A stretch of 64,000 bases of DNA, taken from positions 63,872,200 to 63,936,199 of the forward strand of contig CAMGYJ010000005.1 of the NCBI GenBank assembly GCA_946122785.1. The letters run 5' to 3'. Position 1 is the first letter of the stretch, and every line of letters begins with the position of its first letter. Shown in pieces: positions 21,993 through 34,395 of the stretch. Both the position numbers and the translations under genes were made by a program. The DNA is from Linum tenue. Its lineage: Eukaryota; Streptophyta; Magnoliopsida; Malpighiales; Linaceae. A model generated the notes under the pieces. It worked only from the letters and a program-made list of their open reading frames with translations. It was not told where the DNA came from and did not search any database.

Positions 21993-23354
21993 TGACTCAC
22001 TCCTACTGTCACTCTAGAAAATGGCCAAGTGAAACCATTTCCTAAAGCGTAGTATAGCGGGTTTAGGTTTTAATGTCAACCCGGGTCCTAGATGTGATGA
22101 CTACTCAGTGAATTCGTATTATCTAGCGATGAAACTTTAGTGAAGGTCTAAACTAACAAGCAAGCAAAGCAACTAAACGGTTGTTTTCAGGTTAAGAGAG
22201 GTCACCCGGATATGGTTCCCCCTAGTCTGCAGTTAAGTCGGATTGCAATTACCAAGTTCAATTTCTATGATAGTTATACTGCGGAAGGTTCTCAAACAGT
22301 CTGAAGTCTCTACTAAAGGTCTTCAGACCCTCTCAATCTGAGTCTCTAGCGGGCGACTAACCTCCACCGGAGTAAACAGATTGAGGCCCTAACGAACCAA
22401 ACCTCCACTACCGAATTGAATTCGGTACAAAATAGCGAATTGGCTCATCGACTAAAGTCACCAATTCACTACCTTCAATTAAGGATGCTCTATCAACCTA
22501 GGCAGATATTCTCATTCTAGGTTAAAGCAGAAACAACAGGAATTTGATCAGGATTCATGCCATTCAATCATTCAAACCTCAATCGAATATAATCAAATCA
22601 TAGAAACAATACTTGGGTTCATACAATCAAACCTAACATACAGATCTAGGGTTTCCCATACCCAGATGAATGGGAGAACTACTCCATGGAGAAAGAAGCA
22701 AAAGCAGATTCAGATACGGAAATCATACTGTGAAGGATGGATTTCAGCTCCTGGACGTTGATCGGCACTCCTCCAAGCTCAAGCCAAGCTCCAATGGTGA
22801 TGAAGATCAAGCTAGGGCACTTGGAGACTCTTGTTCGTCGCTTTCTCTCTCTAGGAATCGCTCTGTCTCTCTAAAACTCGAATCCCCTCTCTTTTTGGCT
22901 GAAATCTGCCTAAAAGGGCATCACTGGCCAGAACACAGTCGAGGACACGGCCGTGTTCTGATCCAGCCCGCCCGTGCCCTCTGCCACGTGGTAAATACAC
23001 GGGCACGGCCTGGGAGAAAACACGGGCGTGTTCTATGTTGGACACGGCCGTGTCCTAATGAATCCCGCCCGTGTTTTTTAGCTGGTGTAGCACACATGTG
23101 GAGAGCTTCAGCAGTAAAAGCACGGCCAGGAACACGGCCGTGTTCCTGAGGCCTCCTGCCCGTGTTTTGGTCCTGGCTCGACCAAACGACTTCCAAATGC
23201 TCCGAAACTCGCGCTTGGCCTTCCCTTCGACGCCTGGGACCTGAAAATGGGACAAAGTAGCACAACCCGGCGTAAAATAGGCCAAAACACACAACTATGC
23301 TCCGCAAATGGATAAGAAATAGGGGTATAAAATCATGCAATTACATCGTTATCA
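21993..23354 (-). repeat. 5' LTR of the old Athila element
   Basis: Plus strand starts TGACTCACTCC and ends CGTTATCA; 1362 bp. The flank to the right is LINE sequence interrupted in a zinc-finger-like domain, so CACCT (23355-23359) should be one half of the target duplication; the other half is outside the window. It carries palindromes at 23040-23055 and 23127-23148. Confidence 0.8.
22930..23165. repeat. Palindrome cluster in U3 of the old Athila LTR
   Basis: Includes GGACACGGCCGTGTCC (23040-23055) and the 22-bp CAGGAACACGGCCGTGTTCCTG (23127-23148), both perfect, plus half-sites CCCGCCCGTG and ACACGGGCGTGTT. The cluster lies upstream of the LTR start of transcription on the minus strand. 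Confidence 0.7.
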
Positions 23355-25003
23355 CACCTCCTACTCCTTGTACTCATCTTATCGCCCGTAGGAAGGATGC
23401 CGCGCATAAACCTCCACATAAAATGCTTGGTTTTGGGAGGAATTTTCAGCACCCACAGCTTCTTCCAAATCGCCACGTCGCCAAATGGAGCTAGCTGATT
23501 TTTATCCACAAAGTTCTTAAACCACCTCTTGTATCCATCTTTGACAGTGTATTCTCCCGATTCATTATCAGCCCATATCTGCTTATCCCTTTCCCCATGC
23601 CCACGAAGAGGAATTTGTAGCACTCTCTGGCCTGCCTCCACCGATATACATGACATAATCATTTCCCAGTCCCATTGCTCCGTACCAGGGTCAATGAGTT
23701 GGCGAACTGTAGCGTCCGCAGGTAGATTCCTAGGAGCCGAATCCACGAAAGCACGCGATCCACCAGGGAGCCAACTATCACCCCAAATCTTCACATCCGA
23801 CCCATCCCCGATCCTCCAGCGCAGGCCCCCGCACAGAAATTCCTGAGAGCTCATCAAGCTCCGCCATATCAAGCTCCACAATTGCTTAGAAAGCATAGCG
23901 GTATTGAAACCTTCAAGGTCCCGAAATCCTAAACCACCCTCCTCCTTAGGAAACAGCATCCCCTCCCTCCTCAGCCAGTGAACCCGTCTCTCAGTCCCCT
24001 TTTGCCCCAATAGAAGTTCGTAATAAGGCTATGAACGTCGTTGATGATTGAGGCCGGGACTCGAAACACGGACATGGCATAGGTGAGTTGCGCTTGAGCC
24101 ACAGCCTTAATAAGAGTCTCTCTTCCCGCCACCGATAGAGTTTTCTCTTTCCATCCCTTCAACTTCTTGCGAATACGCTCCACCATTTCAAAGAAGATCT
24201 CCTTTTTAGATCGGCCTACGACTGTTGGCAAGCCTAGATACTTGTCATGCTTATCAACCAATTTCATTTGCAGGGTGCCCGCAACCATCAGCCTCCGGTG
24301 AGGAGTGACCTTCTCACTGAAGGAGACAGCTGACTTTGGGAAGCTAACATGTTGACTCGATTCCCTTTCGTACATTTCCAGAATATGCTTCAATACTTCG
24401 CTTTCCTGCTCGGTCGCCCTACCAAAAAACACAGAGTCAATCTGCGAAAAATAAGTGTGAGATGGTTGGGGCTCCACGAGCCGGTTGAATTCCATGGGGT
24501 CGCTTTTCACGAACGGCTGCCTTTGTAATGGCAGAGAGCCCCTCAGCACAGAACAAGAACAAATATGGTGAGAGAGGGTCACCTTGTCTCAGGCCCCCGG
24601 CTCGGAACAAATACCTCTGATTGATGACCATTCACTAGGACAGAGTAGGGAAACTGTGCGAACACACTTCATGATTAAATCGATCCATCTCTGATCAAAA
24701 CCCATACGGTTCATGACACCCTCCAGAAAATGCCACTCCACTTTGCAGCAAACATCCCCGGTCCCGTCCTCGACTTTGCCTTCATCGTATGAAAGCATTC
24801 AAAAGCGCCATGATATTATCTGTAATAAACCTTCCTGGGACAAACGCACTCTGTTCCTGCGAAATCACAAGATCCAAGACACCCTTTAGCCGGTTAGCAA
24901 GAACTTTTGCCACTAATTTGTACAGCACATTGCACAAACTAATAGGTCGGAAATCTTGGGGGGTAGCCGAAAGCCCCAACTCAAACGATCCTTCCGTGAT
25001 CTA
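23355..25003 (-). pseudogene. 5'-truncated L1-type LINE, reverse transcriptase to zinc-finger domain
   Basis: On the minus strand from about 25003 there are the plant L1 blocks [100 protein letters not shown] and KIPPKTKHFMWR. The frame changes several times. One change is a one-base insertion near 24440 that splits the catalytic FADD motif. The N-terminal endonuclease is absent (truncation at the 5' end, usual for LINEs), and the C-terminus is cut by the Athila LTR at 23355. No function is possible. Confidence 0.85.
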
Positions 25004-25894
25004 GCGCATGTGAAGTAAACAATAAAATTTATCTTCCATTTTTTTCCGTTCATTTGATGTCTCCCCGTACTAAACACATATAAAACCCGTATAACACGTT
25101 TAATATCCATATTTAGTACTTAACTAGCGTGGGCCCCGACCATTTGGCCGGAGGAATGTGAGGTATGAAATTTGATAATGTAATGGATGTATAGTTTACT
25201 GTTGTATAGTTTTTTTGGGAAAACACGTAATAAAATAGTGAATTTTAGTAGGAAAGAGACATGAATGATGCAACGAATCAAAAATCAGCCTAATGACCAA
25301 AATCAAGTACTTGTTACCTTGTGAAAACAATATTATTTCTGGTAATATGATGAGGTGGAGTAAGTTTTATAGAAATCGAAATTCAAGAAAATCGAATAAA
25401 AAATTCGTCTATCCCGCCGGTTTTCGGGAAATGAGCATCTCACAATCGTTGCTAGCTTTTACTCGGCCCGTTGGCCGATTAATTTGCTTTATTAAACTTT
25501 CATCTTGTCATCATTGTGCTTTCTGTTTTTTGCCAAGCCATGATAAAATTCTAAAGAAATCAAGAATGAGCAACACGATTTGGGATAGGAACCACCGTTC
25601 CTGTATCCCTAGAAAATGGTGGTAACACAGGACTCACCTGCCAAACTGGTTTGGATTGAGATTTTTATCGGGTTTCAGAGAACCATGTGATTATAAATTA
25701 GACTTGATCAAAACAGGCCAAAACTTTAAACTCAACTTGTCTGACCGACCCATGCCAAACTCTAATTATTCTTTACTTTTAAACTTTCTATTTGAAAAAA
25801 AAAATAATGAAAGAAAAGAGATGCAATTCGCCATTTGCACATCACTGACTCGGGAATAAAACTATAGAATTTCGAAAGGAAACTGAAAATGTTT
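25004..25894. other. Unassigned AT-rich sequence
   Basis: No gene, RNA gene or recognised repeat is seen. Short frames at 25293-25625 and 25656-25859 have low-complexity composition and no familiar motif. Confidence 0.4.
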
Positions 25895-25970
25895 AGGATC
25901 GTTTTATTGTAAAAAAATAACCAAATAGATCTTTCTGTTTAGTTTTTACTAACAAATACCAAACGATCCC
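25895..25970. mobile_element. Very short Tourist-like MITE remnant
   Basis: GGATCGTTT at the left and AAACGATCCC at the right are inverted, with TTA on both sides (25892-25894 and 25971-25973). At 76 bp it would be an internally deleted copy. The short arms make chance a possibility. Confidence 0.35.
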
Positions 25971-26568
25971 TTATAATATACACTATAATTTAATCATTAT
26001 GATATCAAACTATTACATAATATATATTTGAAATGATAAAAATTGGACTAATTGGGTTGGTCGAGGTTGAACCATTAAATAACTTTAAAATACATTATAT
26101 TTTAGCCACTAAGATATAAAATATTATGCTAGAGAAAATAGCTTATTTTAGAATGGCAAACCCATGATGTTCATTTGTTTTACTTGATGGGCAAATCCCG
26201 TGTAGTGTCAACTCTTTTATTTTATGAATAGCGGTTAGCCCATTAGAATCCATGCATCAGTTTATTGTTAATTTTTTTTATTTTTAGCAATAAAGAGGAG
26301 TATTGTTTTGCCTTTTCATATATATTTTACAACCACGGAGAAATAAAGGACTTAAAGAAAACAATTGACACTCCTGGACCCGTTTAAAATCCGCATGTGT
26401 ACGGTAAGTTGGCCCGTTCCACAGAGGAAAAAGAAAAAAATTGACACTCCCTATTCTACCCTTCCTACAAACGCTCCTGGAGAAGGGATTTTGAAATGAG
26501 GGAAGGGTTTTTTTTCTTCTCTGCGATTATATGTTTTTAATTTAAAAAGATACAACAAAATGTACTTA
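25971..26568. other. Unassigned AT-rich sequence
   Basis: No coding region or recognised element. Confidence 0.4.
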
Positions 26569-27026
26569 GGGGTCGTTTGGAGAATATGAGTTTAAATCTA
26601 CAAATTGTTAACAATCTAAAGATTCTAACTCTCCAGATTGTTGAAACCAGATTTTAAAATGTTTATTGTTTGGTAACTATGATTGTTAACATTCAATTAA
26701 AATAAAAAATTTAATTTTATATTAAATAAAATTTCTATCCTTAATAAAAAATTATAGTGGTTCAAGAAATATTAAAAACTTTGTTGATAGATATATTTCA
26801 TGTGATAAATAAATAGAAGTAAGAGAAAAACTATGAGAAAAAAATCTCACGAATCAAGATATAGAATCTCTCTAATTATGAGAGATTTGATATCCGCAGA
26901 TTTTAGAGATTTGAAATCTCTAAAGCTAGAATCCATAATACAGAAAGCAACAAAAAAACATAACTTTCTACAAAATCTACGGATTAAGTGAATTTATGTC
27001 CTGAATCCTATTCTCCAAACGACCCC
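26569..27026. mobile_element. Tourist-like MITE (PIF/Harbinger type)
   Basis: Terminal inverted repeats GGGGTCGTTTGGAGAATA and its complement, with TTA target duplication at 26566-26568 and 27027-27029. 458 bp, AT-rich, no coding capacity. GGGGTNGTTTGG ends with a TTA duplication are typical of Tourist MITEs mobilised by PIF/Harbinger transposase. The same termini occur on the element at 53068-54043. Confidence 0.8.
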
Positions 27027-27759
27027 TTAATGTGATTGGTTATGATCTTTGCTTTTCTTTAAAGTGGTCATGGTTCGAATCCTAGTAAGTGTCTTTTTAA
27101 TGAATAAAAAAATGTAATTGTGAAGACCAAAATGTCCTTCCTACTTTCACTCTGGATGTAGGAAATTTGAAATGAGGCTTCAAGTTTTCTCATTTGGCTT
27201 TTATTTATGGTGTAGATTGTTAACTTTACTATTATTTATATATTTTTATTATTTTTAAAATAATTAATATTATATATTTATGACTATTAACGTACTATTA
27301 AACGTAACATTAAGTTAGAGATTAAGTAAAATATCCGTACGTATTTTATACGTAACTTTTTTGTATCTTATTTTTTTCGTATTTCACTAACTATACTTCC
27401 ATGTCACTTTTCCGTCCAAGCTAGCGCTAAAGTGGGTGACTTTTGGTATAAAGTAATTAATCGAACTGGGTATACTTACCGTGATGATGGGAAGCGATGC
27501 ACCCGCTTAAAATAGGTAAAGGGCCTAGAGGCCCATTTGAATCGGAGGAAGAACTGATGGGTCTTACCTTGACCTGGCATGAGCCAGAAAAGAGGATTAA
27601 TTTGAATAGAAGGAAAATACCCATAGGTGCTTCCGTGAATTGCGCAGGAGCCGGTAAAAAGAGAATTGTCCATGTGGTGAAGGAGAACCTCCTTATTGGT
27701 ATGGTTAGACATAGTCTCCCCAAACTGAAGAGTCTTAGTCTTCAGTTTACACGCACATA
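27027..27759. other. Unassigned sequence with an unidentified short frame
   Basis: Mostly AT-rich. A denser part at about 27470-27760 has frames on both strands; on the minus strand one reads MSNHTNKEVLLHHMDNS and reaches a good splice donor (CAAG/GTAAGACC) near 27560. I do not recognise the product. It could be part of the neighbouring copia-like element or a captured exon. Confidence 0.3.
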
Positions 27760-28152
27760 GCATCAACTTCAATGTGCAACACACAAAGTTGCAGAGCAAC
27801 ACCATCAACCAACACAAACACTATAAGCCTACTCTGCAATTCTTCAATTGGGATTTAGGGATTAAGAATAGAATTAGGGATTTGAGAAGAGGAAGATGGA
27901 GAATCGGCCGAAGCCTTTAGAGGATTGAGATCGAGAATTTAGAGGATTGGGAGAATATGGTTTTGGAGAGTGTTTTCTTAATATTCTTATTGACTGCCTA
28001 TGACGTAAACCCAAATTGCATATTTATAGCAAAAGACTAGAAAACCTAATAAACTATCCTAATATGACTCAAATACTACTAACCATAATAATAAATCATG
28101 ATAATTAATATAATGATAAAGATAGAAGGCCGAATAAATCGTGTTTCTATCA
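27760..28152 (-). repeat. Copia-like 3' LTR, left boundary uncertain
   Basis: On the minus strand it begins TGATAGAAACACGATTTATTC at 28152, directly after a polypurine run. The first 48 bases are repeated at 28853-28900. The other end, and so the length, could not be fixed. Confidence 0.45.
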
Positions 28153-28164
28153 TCCCCTCCCCCT
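28153..28164 (-). promoter_or_regulatory. Polypurine tract beside the copia-like LTR
   Basis: Minus strand CAAGGGGGAGGGGA immediately before TGATAG, the arrangement expected at the 3' end of an LTR element. Confidence 0.5.
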
Positions 28165-28850
28165 TGACACCAACCTTTCCCTCAAAGTTGACTGACTCGA
28201 TCACTTTCTTCACATCTCCCAAATCATACGCGCATTTGCTCCTCCATATCGCGCGCTTTCTTTTCTTCCAATTATGCTCCACCTTTTCACAAGTTATTGA
28301 GCCCAATCCATATATAGGTAATCCAAGCAAACACGACATATGAGGTCCTAGCCCACTTTGAAAAATCAGCACATCTTCTTTCTTTAACCTGTTGGCTCTT
28401 TTCTTGGGCAGCCCATAACTAAGTCTTAAGTTGGCCCAATTCTTGCTCAGACTTGGCCTGCTCCGCTGGTCAATTTGGTTTTTGTAGTGCCCAGCCTTCT
28501 TTTCTTTTATTCCAGGCCCATGACCAAAATTTCTTTCTCCTTCCCACTCCAAACAATCCACTCTTTTCGGCCCAATCAACCTCTCAATTTTTGGCTCACA
28601 CTGCTGATCCGTTCCTCTTGAGATTAGCCTAACAAACCTTTCCAAACACAAGCCCACGCGGAACTCAAGTTGCCCTCTGATTCTTGGCCTGCCTTTGGTG
28701 ACAAAGTCTACGAAACTTCCCTCTTGGCCCACTAGTGCATCAGGCCCGTACCCATACTTTGACTTGACCTGCTTCTTCACCACCCGCGGCTTGCACAACA
28801 GAATTTTTTGGCCCGCAACGATTCCAGCAAAAGCCCACCTGAAACCCAAA
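28165..28850 (-). mobile_element. Internal segment upstream of the copia-like polypurine tract
   Basis: One open frame of 256 codons (28849 to 28079) runs through it, rich in Lys, Arg and Gly and with no domain I recognise. It continues into the LTR, which argues against a selected protein. I treat it as non-coding 3' internal sequence of an LTR element. Confidence 0.35.
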
Positions 28851-28852
28851 CC

Positions 28853-28900
28853 ATAATTAATATAATGATAAAGAAGGCCGAATAAATCGTGTTTCCATCA
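28853..28900 (-). repeat. Duplicated tip of the copia-like LTR
   Basis: Repeats the first 48 bases of the LTR end at 28152 with few changes (TGATGGAAACACG instead of TGATAGAAACACG). It is preceded on the minus strand by CTGTGGGGTT, a weaker polypurine run. Confidence 0.5.
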
Positions 28901-31850
28901 AACCCCACAGTTAGCATATTCGTTGCTCACATAGTTGCGGCATAATCCCTTAACCAAAAAATCCTCATAAAATGCTTGCTTCATTCATGCAAAACATTAT
29001 TCGAATTGTTGTGCCTTCCCTCACTCTAGCCTTTCATCCCATTTGTTAAAGAACTTTGTAAATGCAAATCTATTCAACAACATAGATTGTTGTAGCTACA
29101 AACTCTGGATCTAGAATCAACTGTTTCCTTCATTCTAATGACACTCCACTAGCCACATAGAACACATACCGACTTGCAATTTTCTGGGCAGCAACATCAC
29201 TAGTATAATCACTATATATGATTATTCTCAAACACGGATTCTCAAAATTCTACTATACCTAATCTCATAGCTTACAATATCCTTCATAAGCCTTAAAAAA
29301 ACTCTTGACGGTCAACAAACACTGCCTTAGGAGAATCCAACAAAAACTCTTGACGGTCAAAACCCAACAAACCTTCAAAGCCTAGCAAATAATTCATTCT
29401 CACCAAATCTATCAACTCAAGGACTAAGTTCATGCCAATATTGAATGTTCGAGATATAACAACGTTATCCTGCATATAAATCACAATACCCACATATAGA
29501 CTTACAAGTAATATATCTCCCATTTCATATATTGCTTGCTCATGTGTTTTGAATTCCTCAATCATCACCTTGTTATTGTTATTAGATGGCAACACTAGTT
29601 ATAGGACCGAACCAGATCATAAATATGCTATAACCAGCTGCAAAAGCTGGCAAAACCTATCGTAAATATGCTATAACCAACTGCAAAATTAGTTGTAAAA
29701 CTTACCAAACCAGATCTAATCAAGAGCCTCTTGGCTCTTGATGCTTTAAAATTGAAAATACCAACTACGAAATTAGCTTCTAAGGTCTTTCAACATACTG
29801 CAAACTTGCTTTAAAAATCTATGCAACAACAGTTATCTATTTTTCTTTAAATGCATTCACTTGCACCTCAAATTTAGTTGATGCAAGCTCCACACTTGAA
29901 ACTATGGAATCCCAAAGAAACTTGTTGTAAATGAGTTGAAACCACCCAATAAACTCCTTTGCATGCTTCCTCCCTCCCTGCAACTACAACCCCTTATGGT
30001 TGCATTTTTACTATTGTGTACAACTTTGAGGATTATCAACACCTACAAACATACCACTCTCATGTATATCTAGGCAAGTAAGTTTTCTTTGGATTATGAA
30101 CCCAACTCCTTATCCACTTCACGCTCCTCTTCCTACTCTATACGACTTGTTTATTTAGCAAGAAATTTAAAATAACTACCTAACTCTTGAGAAGATAACA
30201 AGTTCTAATGCAACAATAATATTGGCATATATTTTCTCTTCACTTCCTTTGGCCAGAATCTTATTAATTATAGGGGAAAATTCTGAGTGCCATGGCTAAC
30301 CATACTTCTCATGCAATTGTCTTACTGTTATCATTGATGTTGCTAGAACTTCTACTTGTGAGTCTGTTTCTTAAACTAGTCTCAAAATCTTTCCCTAATT
30401 CTTTCTTTGCATTTTCATTTTTCGACCATGCCTCAAATTATAAGATTTTGGCAGCCAAAGATTCAGATTTCCCACTTCTACCTCAACTGCAAGATTCTGC
30501 ACTTTGGTTGTTTTCTTGACCTCTTCACTTTAGCTCCTAGAGAAAGGTGAATGAGCTACCACTTTGCCACTTAGTAATTTTTCCAACAAATTGCAGCACA
30601 AAATTTTTAGCCTACCTCCTTTTAACACCCTTTGTAACTTTCTTAAACAACAAATTCTCTACTTATTGTTCATATGCATATGCCTCTCTTTATCATCTGT
30701 TGTTACTTCCCCAAAATATTAATTCTTTAATTCTTGTTTATAAGTAATAGGGGTGGCAGTTCGGTTATCGGTTACCGGTTAACCGGCCGGTTAAATTGAT
30801 AACCGACCGGTTATCCATTAACCGATAACCGAACTTCAGTCGGTTATCGGAGTCTGGACGAAATGGTTTTTGGTCTTAAAAGTGGTTCGATTAACCGATA
30901 ACCAAGATAACCGAGAAATCAAAACCTATTTTGGTAGGTTTTCGGTAGGGGAGGTAATTATTTCGGTTAATCGATAGCCGGTCGATCGGTTACCGGTTAT
31001 AACCGAAATAACCGAACTGCCACCCCTAATAAGTAATACTCGAGGTGTGCAAACCACCCCATCTCCAAGCATTAGCCTAAAGAAATTAGGTCATCGATGA
31101 AGGTGTTTCCACTGATATAGTAACTTTTGGATTTTCTAACTTAATTGCTACTTTAGCTTCTTCATCTGGCTCATATACTCCATCTTTACAATCTTCCTGC
31201 AACACTCCAGTCACTACTGGTGCGATTTCTTAATCCTAGTACCAATCATGAATCTCATCAAACATCACATTAATGTCATTAACACATTCTTGGTATTAGG
31301 AAATAGGAATATCTACCTTCGATGCTTAAGCTGAAGCCATTCATTACAACCCTTGTACCCTGCCTTGAGGTTGCGTCTTGACCAATTCCGGGGAGCACAA
31401 ACCAAAATTTGATTCCTTAATAGCGCCAGGTAGTAAGCATCATTCAATAATCTCTATAACTTATAGATTGTTGTTGACTTAGTCTGTAAACCAGGAAGTT
31501 GTCGTGTCATCCTCAATTGATGTACCTTGAGAAGCCATTAATGCAGTTTGTATCTCCTTCTCTTCCATTGGTTCCACAAAAGCCATTAACAACATACCTT
31601 CTGTCATGCCGCCATAATTAGCGGTGGAGTAATGAGGATGTTGATTCCAATTTGGCACTCATTCTTGATTCTCTCAATTTTTTACATTTGTAGCATTTCA
31701 CTGCATCCCTAGTCCATCAACCATTTCTACCCCTTCCTTGAGAACTACTGCTACTTCTAATGTTGCTGCCATTATAACCCACTTTCAGGGATGGTTCATT
31801 CTCAACAATTCTTTTGTTGAACTTCTGTTTATGTAATAGAGGAGAATTTT
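28901..31850 (-). pseudogene. Heavily decayed Ty1/copia gag-pol
   Basis: Three landmarks appear in the expected minus-strand order. A degenerate gag zinc knuckle (KCYKCKKL, with the His and last Cys lost) lies near 31690, preceded by a Gly/Arg/Ser-rich part. A frame at 29595-29293 contains MIEEFKTHEQAIYEMGD, like the copia reverse transcriptase block after the active site. RNase H-like YVFYVASGVSLE lies near 29150. Everything between is scrambled by stops and shifts, and the hAT MITE 30748-31028 is inserted. The assignment rests on motif memory and is moderate only. Confidence 0.4.
30748..31028. mobile_element. hAT-type MITE
   Basis: Termini TAGGGGTGGCAGTTCGGTTA and complement, with a perfect 8-bp target duplication ATAAGTAA at 30740-30747 and 31029-31036. 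281 bp made of repeated AACCGGTTA-like blocks, no coding capacity. Eight-base duplication and TAGGGGTGGC ends are characteristic of plant hAT elements. Confidence 0.9.
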
Positions 31851-32329
31851 AAAGAGTATCAATTGACAAAGTGTCAATATCCTTAGACTCCTCTAAGGAG
31901 CAAACTAGGTAGTTGAATTTCGCAATTGAATTTCACGGTTAGGGTTCTAAGAATTATCTACAGTTTGTCATAGCATTGGCAACCTGATAAGCTTCATAAA
32001 CATACATATGTTTTGTGCATAAATGGTTCATCTTTATGTATGTATGTATGTGTTTAAATTGCTTTAAATTAGTTCATATTGACCATGGAATGACCCTAGT
32101 GTCATTACCAAGACATTTAGCAATGTAATAGAGATTGAAGTTAAGATTGTGAATAAAAGAAGTGCAGTAGCAGAATGCTGGTGCAGGAGCAAAGTATAGA
32201 GGTGCAGAGGCAAATGCCTAGTAGGAGGCCAGACCGATGAAGACCCAAATTGAATTATTGTGGATTGGAATCTTTACTCAACTGTCAGCAACCATCATAA
32301 ATTATTTGGATTGGATCAGATATTTTGAA
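31851..32329. other. Unassigned AT-rich sequence
   Basis: May be upstream gag or LTR of the decayed copia element; nothing specific is visible. Confidence 0.3.
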
Positions 32330-33390
32330 GTGAGCTAATGGATTTGGTGGCTCAGCAATAAATAAAGTGATGAGGGAATTAAATGCAAGGAAAGAGACTT
32401 TAGCTGGCGGCAACCTTCTCTTGGAAATGGGAGATGAAAGTGCCTTGTTTTGTAGGAGGAATATCTGTAAAAATTCTGCTTAAAAGGAGCATAAAAATAC
32501 AACAAGAGGGGAACCTTAGTGCACACTTTTGGAGACTAGTTTTAGAGAGAGAAAAATCAAAAGAGAGAGCTCCCTTTGGCACACTTTGGAGTTGAGCATT
32601 TTGAAGAAAGGAAGACTATTGTAAGTTGGAGATTAACTTCAACACTTAGTAGTTTCTTTACTCCTTAGTTTAGGAAATTAGTTATGATGTTGAACATTAG
32701 CATGTTTATGTTCTTTCTTTTCATCATGAACTAATCCTCCGGTTTTTTGGGGAAACTTTAGGATTTCATTATCTAGCCTCGATGTTTTAACCACGACTTG
32801 TTCTTTCTCCATTTTCTATTGTGTGAAATTTTTTAACGGTTTATGTTGATTGGGCACCTTCAGAATGATTTGTAGTTTTTTAGGTTAATAACAATAGTGA
32901 AAACCTATTAAACGAATGCATTTTATAAGACATAATTGCCTATCGAAGCAATAGTGGATTAAATAGGGGATTATGCAGTCATTTTAGGGATATCATTCTT
33001 AAGGCTAATTTAATCAATTCAGTTAACTACAATAGTAGAAATTGTCTTAATTAGTTAGTATGTGGTAATTCTCGATAGAGATAGCTATCAATATATAGGT
33101 ATCCCGACAGTAGAAATATGGATTAAATTGATTGACAAGGGAAATTAAATTTACCGAGGTATATAGTAAAATCTTGTGTTTCCCCCGGAACTCTCCAAAG
33201 TTAGTTTCTCCAAAATATTTCATTTTTCCGAGTTTGTTAATTTATGTATTTCTGCAACTCATTGATTAATACCTTTGAATTTTCTATAATTTCTTGAACT
33301 AAATTTGTTAATTATTGAATTCGCCAATCCCATGGAGAACAATAATTTTACTTACAATTTATTACTTGTATAATACTGTGCAGTTGCAGT
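32330..33390 (+). repeat. Possible old LTR, plus orientation
   Basis: The stretch TTTACCGAGGTATATAGT...CCCCCGGAACTC and the end CCCATGGAGAACAATAA...TTTATTACTTGTATAATACTGTGCA resemble the R-U5 portions of Athila/Tat LTRs. No primer site follows and no partner LTR is present, so it would be solo or truncated. Weak call. Confidence 0.3.
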
Positions 33391-34369
33391 TTTGTAGCCC
33401 CCACAACCACTGTTATCTTCTAAAGTAATCATTAACGATTTCTCCCTCTTTCATCTTGACTTGACTCTACTGTCACCCTAGGAATTGGCCAAGTGAAACC
33501 ACTTCCTAAAGCGTAGTATAGCGGGTTAGGTTTATATGTCAACCCGGGTCCTAGATTTGCTGACTACTCAGTGAGTTCTTGTTATCTAGCAATAAAACTG
33601 GAGTGCAAGTCTAAACTACCAAACAAACAAAGCAAGTAAACTGGTTGTATTCAGGTTAAAGAGGTCACCCGGATATGGTTCCCCCTAGACTGTAGTTAAG
33701 CCGGATTGTAATTACCAAGTTCAGTTTCTATGAAGATTATACTGCGGAAGGTTCTTAAACAGTCTGAAGTCTCGACTAAAGGTCTTCAGACCCTCTCAAT
33801 CTGACTCTCTAGCGGGAGACTAACCTCCACCGGAGTCGACAGATTGAGGCCCTAAGAACAAAACCTCCACTACCGGAGTAAATCCGGTACAGAATAGTGA
33901 GTTGGCTCCTCGACTAAAGTCACCAACTCCCTACCTTCAATCAAGGATACTCTATTAACCTAGGCAGATATTCTCATTCTAGGTTAAAGCAGAAACAACA
34001 GGAATTTGATCAGGATTCAAGTCATTCAATCATAAAACCTCAATCGAATATAATCAATCACAGAATCAGTACTTGGGTTCATACAATCGAAGCCTAACAT
34101 ACAAATCTAGGGTTCTCCATACCCAGATGAATGGGAGAACTACTCCATGGAGAAGAAAGCAAAAGCAGAATCAGACACGGAATTCATACTGCGAAGGATG
34201 GATTCCTGCTTCTGGACGTTGATTGGCACTTCTCCAAGCTCAAACTGGCCTCCAATGGTGTTGAAGATCAATCTAGGGCACTTGGGAACTCTTGCTCGTC
34301 ACTTTCTCTCTCTAGGAACTGATCCCTCTCTCAAAAACTCGAATCCCCTCTCAATTTGGCTGAAATCTG

Positions 34370-34377
34370 CTTATAAA
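34370..34377 (-). promoter_or_regulatory. LTR TATA-like element
   Basis: Minus strand TTTATAAG, just downstream of the palindrome cluster. The same position recurs at 43370-43377 and 52369-52376. Transcription of the element would begin about 30 bases further on. Confidence 0.5.
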
Positions 34378-34395
34378 CCGGGTTTCCCCGACTTG

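Noticed and set aside
28079..28849. 256-codon minus-strand frame as a host gene
   Set aside because: It runs through a polypurine tract into an LTR and matches no family I know; treated as element sequence.
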